From NCBI GenBank assembly GCA_023144675.1, contig JAGLFE010000424.1, positions 1-5,997 of the forward strand: a stretch of 5,997 nucleotides of DNA, in the 5' to 3' direction. Below the pieces are notes generated by a model, which saw only the letters and a program-made list of their open reading frames with translations, ran no database searches and was not told the origin of the DNA. The DNA comes from Thiomargarita sp. (GTDB taxonomy: Bacteria; Pseudomonadota; Gammaproteobacteria; Beggiatoales; Beggiatoaceae). Shown in pieces: positions 1 to 5,997 of the stretch (positions within the stretch are counted from its first letter, which is position 1; each line of letters starts with the position of its first letter). The translations under genes were made by a program, and so were the position numbers.

Positions 1-486
1 AAAACCAATAGTCCAGTTCAACAAGGTGTTATTTCCATGTTGGAAACCTTTATTGATACCATTATTGTTTGTAGCATTACGGGGTTGGTGATTATTATTT
101 CAGGAGCTTGGACTACAGGAGAAACAGGTGCTTCTTTATCTTCTGTGGCTTTTGAGCAAAGTTTGCCGAATTTTGGTGGCTATATTGTGGCTTTTGGATC
201 GGCTATTTTTGCTTTTACGACTCTATTAGGATGGAGTTTTTATGGGGAAAAATGTGTAGAATATTTGTTTGGTTTCAAGGCGATTATTCCATTCAAAATT
301 TTATGGGTTGCAGTTATTCCCATTGGTGCTATCAGCGAGCTAAATTTAATTTGGTTAATTGCGGATACTTTAAACGCATTGATGGCAATTCCTAACTTGA
401 TAGCCCTGCTATTATTAAGTCCAGTTGTATTTAAATTGACGCAGGATTATTTTAACAATACTTCAGTGTCAAATTCAAAAAACTAA
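1..486 (+). CDS. Sodium:alanine/glycine symporter (AGCS family), C-terminal part
   Basis: This is an inner-membrane transporter of the alanine or glycine:cation symporter family, which takes up small neutral amino acids with sodium. The frame is open from the first base of the window, so the gene is cut at its 5' end. The ATG at 37 is an internal methionine: the preceding codons (KTNSPVQQGVIS) continue the family's conserved block, which reads on as MLETFIDTIIVCSITGLVI. About 161 residues are visible, roughly the last third of a family that is usually about 450-500 residues long. Four hydrophobic segments are visible, near residues 17-35, 60-78, 97-115 and 121-143. The block FTTLLGWSFYGEKCVEYLFG (about 73-92) is a hallmark of the family. 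The C-terminus is short and polar (NNTSVSNSKN). The gene ends at TAA 484-486, and the next gene converges on it. The substrate (alanine, glycine or another amino acid) cannot be decided from this part. Confidence 0.93.
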   Translation, partial: KTNSPVQQGVISMLETFIDTIIVCSITGLVIIISGAWTTGETGASLSSVAFEQSLPNFGGYIVAFGSAIFAFTTLLGWSFYGEKCVEYLFGFKAIIPFKILWVAVIPIGAISELNLIWLIADTLNALMAIPNLIALLLLSPVVFKLTQDYFNNTSVSNSKN

Positions 487-591
487 GGTAGAAAAGGCTT
501 GATTTTATAGTATCATACTGAGATTTATACTTAGAAAAACTGTCCAAACTATTGTTCTAATATGTCCATGAGAATCCTTTTTTGAATTTGA
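469..591. repeat. Perfect 14-bp inverted repeat spanning the symporter 3' end
   Basis: The left arm (469-482, TCAAATTCAAAAAA) covers the last codons of the symporter. The right arm (578-591, TTTTTTGAATTTGA) is its exact reverse complement. The arms are 95 bases apart, so this is not a classical intrinsic terminator. It could be a long-range stem in the 3' ends of both convergent transcripts, the edges of a small decayed element, or chance in AT-rich DNA. The match itself is read directly from the sequence; any function is conjecture. Confidence 0.4.
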
Positions 592-640
592 TAATTTTGT
601 TTGGGTAATTCTATTATCTCACCAGTTGGGATTCTAACTT
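487..640. other. Convergent intergenic region (symporter and hrpA 3' ends)
   Basis: These 154 bases lie between the stop of the symporter (+) and the stop of hrpA (-). No GC-rich stem followed by a T-run is present on either strand, so no convincing intrinsic terminator can be called for either gene. The region contains the interrupted palindrome AGTATCATACT (509-519) with another ATACT at 527-531, the right arm of a 14-bp inverted repeat (578-591), and a short start-less frame on the minus strand (549-653). Termination may depend on Rho or on weak AU structures. Confidence 0.6.
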
Positions 641-653
641 TTATTTTATTGGA
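549..653 (-). other. Start-less short open frame, possible gene remnant
   Basis: On the minus strand, immediately past hrpA, a frame runs open from just after a TAA at 654-656 to a TAG at 549-551 (34 codons). It overlaps the last few bases of hrpA in a different frame. It reads NKIKVRIPTGEIIELP and then QNYQIQKRILMDILEQ, which has protein-like composition with alternating charged and hydrophobic residues. It has no ATG, GTG or TTG near its beginning: the first ATG is only six codons before the stop. It is not a continuation of HrpA, whose own C-terminus looks complete. It may be the tail of a decayed gene or a chance frame. I do not recognise the peptide. Confidence 0.25.
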
Positions 654-3600
654 TTATTTAAAACCATCCTAACTATCCCCTGCCAAACCTTTTCTAAACG
701 CTGAATTGAAACTGGATAAGCCGTTTTCAACTCAGGAGCAAATAAAGAAACCCGTAATTCTTCTAACATCCAACGAAATTCTATTAATTGCGAATTTGTT
801 ATTGATTTATTTTGATAGTCCCAATATTGAGTCCATAATGGTTTAATTTGTTTAGCCTTTTTTGCATCTTTTTGCGGGTCATATTCCAAACGATTTAAAC
901 GAATGGTAACCGCCTTCAAATAACGTGGAATTTGTTTTAACCTATCCAAAGGCAAATCTTTTATAAAACCAGCATAAATCAAACATTTTAAATGCTGTTT
1001 AATTTCTGGAATTGCCATATTTTGTCGAGAAAATTTACGCAATTGCTGATTCAAAAGATGATATTCTGCTAAAATTGGGGCTAAATATTTTGCATATTCA
1101 TAAGCCATCGGCATTAAACTTTGTTTGCCAATAGTTAAACGTTGTTCAAATTCTAATTGCTTAGTCGGCAAGGGTTGCATTAAAAATACCGTATCAACAA
1201 TTGCGGTCAACATATCTTGCTTCAATTGATCACAATGTTGCCCAATCTTCATATATTGTAAACACAATTCGGAATCAATCGGCATTTGTTTGTGCAACTT
1301 TTTAGTCGGTAAAGCCAGTAGAAATAAACGTCTTAGTCCCTGATAAAAATATTGTTGTGCCATTTTGGGATTATCAATGATACGTAATGATACATGGGTA
1401 TTTTCATCAATCAAAGTTGGAAAAGCCGGTACGGTTATACCCTCGTGTTTAAGCGTAACTTGGGTGGGTAAATCTCCAAAATCCCAAACAGTAATATTTT
1501 CCCGTTCCAAACCACTTTTTTCCGCAACCACCTGTTGAGAAGTACTACTGGCATGATTGCCCCAGTTTTGCTGCAATTCAAGCAAATTACGCCCTATGGC
1601 TAATATTTTTTTCGATGAATCCATTAAACGAAAATTCATTAATAAATAAGCTTCTAATTTTTCAGGTTGCCAAATATTATCAGGCAATGGATGTCCAATA
1701 CGCCGATGACAATAGCGAGTTAAAGTAGCTAACAAAGTTTCTTGAGGATATTCCAAAAAATTTCCCGTTTCTCGAAACGTAACCAATGGTTTTTTAATAG
1801 TATCCAAAGCGTCCCGAGCTACATCAGGAACTGGAACTAAGGATTTACGTAAGTTCTTAGGCAAACCTCGTAATAAAGCTACAATTTTTTCCTCCAATAA
1901 ACCTGGAATTAACCAAGCAAAAATTTCATCTTGTAACTGATTCAATAAAGTAATGGGAATATCTACCATTACGCCATCTTGTTTATGTCCAGGCTCAAAA
2001 TGATAATGCAAAGTCAAAGTTGCACCATTAATTTCCAAATTATCAGGAAAGTCATTTAGGCTAACTTGATTTCCAGTTTCCTGCATTAAATCTTCCCGTT
2101 TTAAAAATAATAACTTGGAATCTGCTATTTGTTTTAACCAAGTTTCAAATTTTTTGCCGTTATAAATTTCAGCTGGAATCCGTGCGTGATAAAATTGATA
2201 AATTTGTTCTTCATTAACCAAAATATCCTGACGGCGGGATTTATGTTCCAGATTTTCAATTTCAATTAATAAATTTTTATTATGCTTAAAAAATGCTGAA
2301 TTGCAATGATATACACCTTGAACTAGGGCATGACGAATAAAAATTTCACGGGATAAAATTGGATCAAGTGGACCATAATTAACTTTACGCTTGGCAACTA
2401 AAGTTAGACCATATAAAGTTACCGTTTCAAAAGCTCCAACTTGCGCTCGCTTCTTTTCCCAATGTGGTTCAAAATAATGGTGTTGGCACAATTTGCCTGC
2501 TATTTGTTCAATCCAATCAGGATTAATTTTAGCCACACAACGCGCATATAAACGGGTAGTTTCAACCAATTCGGCTGCCATTACCCATTTAGGTTGTTTT
2601 TTAAATAAACCTGAACCAGGAAATAGGTATAATTTACTATTGCGGGTTCCTAAATATTCATTGGTTGAAATAGTCTTTTTCTTAGCTGCAGTCGATTTTT
2701 TTTCAGGTTCAATTTTAACCGCAATATTTCCTAAAAGACCAGTTAATAAAGCGGCATGAATTTCATCATAACTGGATTCTTCTTGATTAACTTGCCAGCC
2801 AATTTCCCGCACTAAAGTATATAATTGTTTATGTATATCTTGCCATTCCCGCATTCTTGAATGAGATAAAAAATGTTCCCGACATAGTTTTCGCAACTTA
2901 TTTTTAGATATATGTTTCGCTTGCTCCTGAAAAAAGTCCCAAATTTTTAAATAACTAAGAAAATCGGATTGTTCATCAATAAAAATTTTTTGGGCTACAT
3001 CAGCGGCATTTTGAGCATCTAAAGGACGTTCACGTGGGTCTTGAATAGTTAAAGCACTGGCAATAATTAAAATTTCCCGCAAGCAAGTTTTTTGGGCTGC
3101 TAAAACCATACATCCTATCCGTGGATCAATCGGCCATTTAGCTAATTGGCGGCCAATTGGAGTTAATCTCCGTTCCTCATTAACCGCACCTAATTCTGCT
3201 AACAAGGTAAATCCATCATTAATCATCGATGGTGTTGGTGGATCAATAAACGGAAAATCTTGAATATCTCCCAAACGTAGGGATAACATTTGCAAAATAA
3301 CTGCCGCTAGTGAAGTCCGCAAAATTTCAGGGTCAGTAAATTGGGGACTAGATTCATAATCTTCAACCGAATAAAGACGAATACAAATACCTGCGGCAAT
3401 ACGACCACAACGTCCTTTCCTTTGATCAGCACTGGAACGGGAAATTCTTTCAATCGGTAGTCGTTGCACTTTGCGCCGAATGCTATAACGACTAATACGG
3501 GCTAAACCAGAATCAATCACTGCTTTAATTCGGGGAACTGTTAAGGAAGTTTCTGCTACATTAGTGGCTAAAATGATGCGTTTTTGGTTACCTGGTATAA

Positions 3601-4603
3601 AAACTTGATTCTGTTCACTCGCTGACAAACGTGCATATAAAGGCAAGATTTCGGTGTTAAAAAGACGATGTTTATGTAGAGCTTTAGCAGTTTCTCGAAT
3701 ATCCCGTTCACTAGGCAAAAAGACTAAAATATCCGCTTGAAAATGCTGTAAATTTATTTCATCTACTGCATTTAATATGGCTTGTGTTAAATCTTGCTCG
3801 GTTTCATTTTCTTCAATTAACGGACGATAATGTAATTCAACTGGATAAGTTCGCCCCGACACTTCAATAATTGGTGCATTAGCAAAATGGGCTGAAAAAC
3901 GTTTGGTATCAATAGTTGCGGAAGTTATAATCAGTTTTAAATCTGGGCGTTTTGGCAACAATTTTTTCAAATAACCCAATAAAAAGTCAATATTTAAACT
4001 ACGTTCATGGGCTTCATCAAGAATCAAGGTATCGTAAGCTTCTAAAAAACGATCACTTTGAGTTTCAGCTAATAAAATCCCATCGGTCATCATTTTGATA
4101 TAAGTTTGGGAACTTAAACGATCACTGAAGCGAACTTTGTAACCGACGGCTTGTCCCAATGGACTATCCAATTCACTGGCAATCCTAGCAGCAATAGTAC
4201 GAGCGGCGATACGGCGAGGTTGAGTGCAACCAATTAAACCTGAAATTCCTCGTTCTAAAGTTAGGCAAATTTTGGGTAATTGGGTAGTTTTGCCACAACC
4301 AGTTTCGCCAGCAATAATAACTACTTGGTGTTTGGCAATCGTTTGAGCAATTTTTTCTCGTTGATTGCTAATTGGTAAATCATCTGGAAATTTTGGTTGC
4401 GGTAAATTGGCAAGACGTGTTTGTTTACGCTTTAGTGAATTTTCGATTTCTTTAAATAGATTTTCAAACTGTTTTATGTCAATTTTTTTATTATTTTTAA
4501 GCTGATTTTTTAAATTTACAATACGTTTTTTGAGTGGATATTGGTCACCACGCATAATATCATTGCAAATATTCGCAAGTATATCTAAGTCTTTGAAATT
4601 CAT
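641..4603 (-). CDS. hrpA: ATP-dependent RNA helicase HrpA (DEAH-box)
   Basis: HrpA is a cytoplasmic DEAH-box RNA helicase. In E. coli it has been linked to processing of fimbrial mRNA and to acting on stalled or collided ribosomes. At 1320 residues this copy matches the roughly 1300 of E. coli HrpA and looks full length. Visible motifs, in order: Walker A GETGCGKTT (99-107), TQPRR (127-131), DEAH (196-199) followed by ERS, SAT (228-230), ATNVAETSLTVP (346-357) and motif VI QRKGRCGR (394-401). A helical HA2-like region follows (about 440-620, with SALTIQDPRERP near 516-527), then an OB-fold-like block (YLGTRN through FPGSGLFKKQPKWVMAAELVE, about 650-682). The HrpA-specific C-terminal region (DUF3418 type) fills about 700-1320 and includes LRVSLFAPELKT near the end. 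A lysine-rich linker (EKKSTAAKKK, 634-643) sits just before the OB-like block. The start at 4603 aligns with the length of the family's N-terminus. It has no clear Shine-Dalgarno sequence, and neither does the next ATG (codon 17). The gene converges on the symporter and lies 200 bases downstream of the exported-protein gene on the same strand. Confidence 0.97.
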   Translation of the reverse strand: MNFKDLDILANICNDIMRGDQYPLKKRIVNLKNQLKNNKKIDIKQFENLFKEIENSLKRKQTRLANLPQPKFPDDLPISNQREKIAQTIAKHQVVIIAGETGCGKTTQLPKICLTLERGISGLIGCTQPRRIAARTIAARIASELDSPLGQAVGYKVRFSDRLSSQTYIKMMTDGILLAETQSDRFLEAYDTLILDEAHERSLNIDFLLGYLKKLLPKRPDLKLIITSATIDTKRFSAHFANAPIIEVSGRTYPVELHYRPLIEENETEQDLTQAILNAVDEINLQHFQADILVFLPSERDIRETAKALHKHRLFNTEILPLYARLSASEQNQVFIPGNQKRIILATNVAETSLTVPRIKAVIDSGLARISRYSIRRKVQRLPIERISRSSADQRKGRCGRIAAGICIRLYSVEDYESSPQFTDPEILRTSLAAVILQMLSLRLGDIQDFPFIDPPTPSMINDGFTLLAELGAVNEERRLTPIGRQLAKWPIDPRIGCMVLAAQKTCLREILIIASALTIQDPRERPLDAQNAADVAQKIFIDEQSDFLSYLKIWDFFQEQAKHISKNKLRKLCREHFLSHSRMREWQDIHKQLYTLVREIGWQVNQEESSYDEIHAALLTGLLGNIAVKIEPEKKSTAAKKKTISTNEYLGTRNSKLYLFPGSGLFKKQPKWVMAAELVETTRLYARCVAKINPDWIEQIAGKLCQHHYFEPHWEKKRAQVGAFETVTLYGLTLVAKRKVNYGPLDPILSREIFIRHALVQGVYHCNSAFFKHNKNLLIEIENLEHKSRRQDILVNEEQIYQFYHARIPAEIYNGKKFETWLKQIADSKLLFLKREDLMQETGNQVSLNDFPDNLEINGATLTLHYHFEPGHKQDGVMVDIPITLLNQLQDEIFAWLIPGLLEEKIVALLRGLPKNLRKSLVPVPDVARDALDTIKKPLVTFRETGNFLEYPQETLLATLTRYCHRRIGHPLPDNIWQPEKLEAYLLMNFRLMDSSKKILAIGRNLLELQQNWGNHASSTSQQVVAEKSGLERENITVWDFGDLPTQVTLKHEGITVPAFPTLIDENTHVSLRIIDNPKMAQQYFYQGLRRLFLLALPTKKLHKQMPIDSELCLQYMKIGQHCDQLKQDMLTAIVDTVFLMQPLPTKQLEFEQRLTIGKQSLMPMAYEYAKYLAPILAEYHLLNQQLRKFSRQNMAIPEIKQHLKCLIYAGFIKDLPLDRLKQIPRYLKAVTIRLNRLEYDPQKDAKKAKQIKPLWTQYWDYQNKSITNSQLIEFRWMLEELRVSLFAPELKTAYPVSIQRLEKVWQGIVRMVLNNPIK

Positions 4604-4617
4604 GTATTTTTACTGAT

Positions 4618-4667
4618 AATGGATAGAAGCAGATTTATAATTTTGCTAAAATCTACCCTTTTCCATT
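4618..4667 (-). promoter_or_regulatory. Candidate leader hairpin upstream of hrpA
   Basis: Two 19-base arms (4618-4636 and 4649-4667) flank a 12-base loop. As DNA, 14 of 19 positions are Watson-Crick complementary, including six-base clamps at both ends (AATGGA/TCCATT and AGATTT/AAATCT). In RNA read toward hrpA (minus strand), three of the five mismatches become G-U pairs, giving 17 of 19 paired. On the plus strand the same positions would be A-C mismatches, so the fold favours the hrpA leader orientation. The stem ends 14 bases before the hrpA ATG. It is followed by AUCAGUAAAAAUAC rather than a U-run, so it is not a typical terminator. It could modulate hrpA translation or transcript stability; no known riboswitch or leader family is recognised. 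Confidence 0.4.
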
Positions 4668-4710
4668 TTTGAAATAGAAATTATTGAACAAGATATGGAT
4701 TAAGAAACAA

Positions 4711-4786
4711 GGATTTTATAATTTTTATAAACTTGATATATTTTAAATATTTACTTAGTTTAATTATTTAGAAATTTATAAAATCC
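4711..4786. repeat. Inverted repeat with 15-base arms in the 200-base gap
   Basis: The left arm (4711-4725) and right arm (4772-4786) are complementary at 14 of 15 positions, with the outer 11 perfect (GGATTTTATAA/TTATAAAATCC). The enclosed 46 bases are almost wholly A and T and contain the near-palindrome ATATTTTAAATAT. The repeat lies just past the stop of the minus-strand exported-protein gene. It could stabilise that mRNA's 3' end, help terminate it weakly, or mark the ends of a tiny decayed element. The stem is AU-rich and the loop is long, so chance is a real alternative. Confidence 0.3.
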
Positions 4787-4787
4787 C

Positions 4788-4809
4788 GAGTAACAATAAT
4801 TAGTTACTT
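4788..4809 (-). terminator. Weak hairpin at the stop codon of the exported-protein gene
   Basis: On the minus strand AGTAAC and GTTACT form a perfect six-base stem around an eight-base AT loop. The stem overlaps the TAA stop at 4804-4806. It is followed by CGGGATTTTATAAATTT, which has only short T stretches. This is a poor intrinsic terminator at best, listed because it is the only short stem at this gene's end. Confidence 0.2.
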
Positions 4810-5613
4810 CAAATTAGCAAGTAGAATATTGGCTTGTGAAATACAACCTCTACCAACCATCCAAACTACTTTATGTGAATTGCTAGGTAAACTTTCAGGT
4901 AATTTATACAAAATTAGTTTCTTAAAAAATGGTCCTGAGCCGTTATGATTCTTCAATTCTATAGTATAAGTATCATTGTAATAAACTGATAATTCTTTGT
5001 TTGGCCAATTCAGTTTAGTTTGATTTGCTGGCCATACAATTTTTACTTCATTACCAGTTTTCTGATGTTTTAGCGATAAAGTACTTGCTATAGCACTTTG
5101 CTGTTTTGGTCGCCATAAAATAATATGATTTATTGTGGGTGAAATGCAATAAGAACGTGTATTAGTATTAACATCGACTAACCATAAATCCATAGGTAAT
5201 GATTGATATTTACTACGATTATTTTCTGTTATTAACAAACGAGATAATTCAGTTGCTAAAGAGATATTTTTATCCAAACCAGACTGCAATTTAGGCAATG
5301 TTGAAAGATTCTCATTTTTTTCAATTAGAAAGTCGGCTAAAGCCGTAATTAATTGTGGATAATTTTTATCTTGATTCAAAGTTGGTACAATTAATGTATC
5401 TTGATAAGAACCTTTTATTGTTTTTATCTCTCCATTGGAATATAACAAGGTCAATTCCGATAGTTCAGGTAAATTAATAATTTCTCCAATATTAACTAAT
5501 TGTCCTACTTTTAAATCAGAATGAACATTAGCCTGAATAATAACAGCATTTTCAGCCGCTTGCCCCATAATGGTAATTGAATATATAAATATAATGCTTA
5601 TAAATTTAAACAT
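4804..5613 (-). CDS. Predicted exported protein of unknown function
   Basis: This 269-residue protein is predicted to be secreted, probably periplasmic. It begins MFKFISIIFIYSITIMGQAAEN: one lysine, a hydrophobic core (about 4-16) and a likely signal peptidase I site after Ala19 or Ala20. No lipobox cysteine is present. There is no further membrane segment. The mature N-terminus (about 22-70) looks beta-rich, with IIQANVHSDLKVGQLVNIGE and then LTLLYSNGEIKTIKGSY. This pattern recalls small beta domains of the FecR-like or exported-sensor type, but I cannot confirm it. A helical stretch (about 86-130) follows, then a second beta-rich part with DLWLVDVNTNTRSYC (142-156), IILWRP (164-169) and VKIVWPANQTKLNWP (190-204). 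Exactly two cysteines remain (156 and 257), which could form a disulphide after export. The start is supported by GGAG seven bases upstream. It is divergent from a probable ATPase gene and 200 bases upstream of hrpA on the same strand. I recall similar architectures in Beggiatoa-like bacteria only as hypothetical proteins, so no function is assigned. Confidence 0.8.
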   Translation of the reverse strand: MFKFISIIFIYSITIMGQAAENAVIIQANVHSDLKVGQLVNIGEIINLPELSELTLLYSNGEIKTIKGSYQDTLIVPTLNQDKNYPQLITALADFLIEKNENLSTLPKLQSGLDKNISLATELSRLLITENNRSKYQSLPMDLWLVDVNTNTRSYCISPTINHIILWRPKQQSAIASTLSLKHQKTGNEVKIVWPANQTKLNWPNKELSVYYNDTYTIELKNHNGSGPFFKKLILYKLPESLPSNSHKVVWMVGRGCISQANILLANLK

Positions 5614-5620
5614 AATTAAA

Positions 5621-5624
5621 CTCC
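5621..5624 (-). promoter_or_regulatory. Shine-Dalgarno GGAG of the exported-protein gene
   Basis: The plus strand reads CTCC, so the minus strand reads GGAG, seven bases before the ATG at 5613. It is preceded on the minus strand by a run of nine T (5625-5633). It is the only clear ribosome binding site in the window and fixes this start codon. The T-rich stretch upstream should keep the site unstructured. Confidence 0.7.
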
Positions 5625-5687
5625 AAAAAAAAAGAATTAGAAATTTTACATTTAATAACTAGCAAAGTTATTTTAATGAAAGTTTAT

Positions 5688-5715
5688 ATTTTATAGTATA
5701 ATATAATTTATTCAA
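5688..5715 (-). promoter_or_regulatory. Candidate sigma70-type promoter for the exported-protein gene
   Basis: On the minus strand, TTGAAT (5710-5715) and TAAAAT (5688-5693) lie 16 bases apart, close to the TTGACA/TATAAT consensus. This would give a leader of about 70 bases ending in the GGAG site. Many alternative -10-like boxes exist in this AT-rich stretch, so this is only the best-spaced pair seen. Confidence 0.3.
5697..5707 (+). promoter_or_regulatory. Candidate -10 boxes for the plus-strand ATPase gene
   Basis: Two overlapping perfect TATAAT hexamers (5697-5702 and 5702-5707) lie on the plus strand about 95 bases before the ATG at 5801. No good -35 box is found at the right distance: TTAATG at 5673-5678 is the nearest, with an 18-base spacer. 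They overlap the candidate minus-strand promoter, so transcription of the two genes could interfere. AT richness makes chance matches likely. Confidence 0.25.
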
Positions 5716-5800
5716 ATAAGCTAATATTATTCTAAATTTAAATAAGGTTAATACTTATCATCAATCTAGTGATTATTCAATCGAATACGCTTGCTAAAAG

Positions 5801-5997
5801 ATGAAAAATAAGATTTTTATGAATATTTTACAACCCCAAACGACTTTTAATGATTTGCCAATTTCGCTTAAATCTTGGCATAGCAGTCCTTTTGTGGTTG
5901 GTCCACCTATTACTGAACCACATCAATTTTTTGGGCGGGAATATATTTTAAAACGTGTTTTTGATGTGTGGAAATATACACCTTTACAACATATTGC
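5801..5997 (+). CDS. Probable P-loop (AAA/STAND-like) ATPase, N-terminal fragment
   Basis: Only the first 65 codons are in the window; the frame is still open at the end. Residues 31-37 read FVVGPPI and residues 43-47 FFGRE, followed by a helix-like stretch (YILKRVFDVWKYTPLQHI). The aromatic-GRE motif followed by such a helix is typical of the entry to AAA+/STAND ATPase domains (NACHT, ORC-like and related), where the Walker A loop comes about 15-25 residues later. Here the P-loop would fall just outside the window, so ATPase identity is inferred and not seen. An in-frame TAA at 5795-5797 means the start is ATG 5801 or ATG 5819 (codon 7). Neither has a strong Shine-Dalgarno; 5801 has AAAAG directly before it. 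The gene is divergent from the exported-protein gene across 187 bases. In Thiotrichales and cyanobacteria, proteins with this kind of N-terminus are often large signalling or conflict ATPases with variable C-terminal domains, which cannot be judged here. Confidence 0.6.
   Translation, partial: MKNKIFMNILQPQTTFNDLPISLKSWHSSPFVVGPPITEPHQFFGREYILKRVFDVWKYTPLQHI

Noticed and set aside
37..39. ATG at 37 as the true start of the symporter
   Set aside because: The frame is open back to base 1 and the upstream residues fit the AGCS family, so this is an internal methionine of a gene cut by the window edge.
509..531. AGTAT/ATACT hairpin as a terminator of the symporter
   Set aside because: The stem is five weak base pairs, the adjacent copy leaves a one-base loop, and no T-run follows.
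641..656. Possible frameshift at the hrpA 3' end, with the downstream frame as a lost extension
   Set aside because: The HrpA C-terminus (ELRVSLFAPELKT and about 25 more residues) ends where the family normally ends, and the downstream peptide does not resemble HrpA.
2493..2759. Plus-strand open frame of 88 codons inside hrpA
   Set aside because: It lies wholly antisense to the conserved OB-like region of HrpA, has no ribosome binding site and no recognisable domain. It is a shadow of the real gene.
5652..5676. AATAAC/GTTATT inverted repeat in the divergent promoter region as an operator
   Set aside because: It is only a six-base AT-rich stem, of a kind expected by chance in this spacer. 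There is no second copy and no regulator gene nearby.

Overview
The window comes from an AT-rich bacterial chromosome. The two confidently named genes (an AGCS sodium:amino-acid symporter and a full-length HrpA helicase with its long C-terminal region) point to a proteobacterium, most likely a gammaproteobacterium. The low GC, the unrecognised exported protein and the FFGRE-type ATPase with a VVGPPI lead-in recall Beggiatoa/Thioploca-like Thiotrichales. That placement is an inference from remembered protein style, not from a search.

Layout from left to right. Positions 1-486 (+) hold the C-terminal third of an AGCS symporter whose 5' end lies outside the window. A 154-base gap separates it from the convergent hrpA gene at 641-4603 (-). 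This gap holds one arm of a perfect 14-bp inverted repeat and a short start-less open frame that may be a gene remnant. Upstream of hrpA, on the same strand, a 200-base gap (4604-4803) holds two inverted repeats. One of them (4618-4667) folds best as RNA in the hrpA direction and ends 14 bases before the start codon. Next comes 4804-5613 (-), a predicted exported protein of 269 residues with no recognised function. A 187-base divergent promoter region (5614-5800) separates it from 5801-5997 (+), the first 65 codons of a probable P-loop ATPase that runs off the window.

The genes do not form an obvious pathway. The symporter and hrpA are ordinary housekeeping or transport genes that meet tail to tail. 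The exported protein could be read through into hrpA, but the structured 200-base gap suggests separate control. The least described part is the divergent pair of exported protein and ATPase, which share one control region and may be functionally linked. I see no CRISPR array, tRNA, rRNA, transposase or defence island. The window is largely ordinary, with some intergenic structure worth checking.
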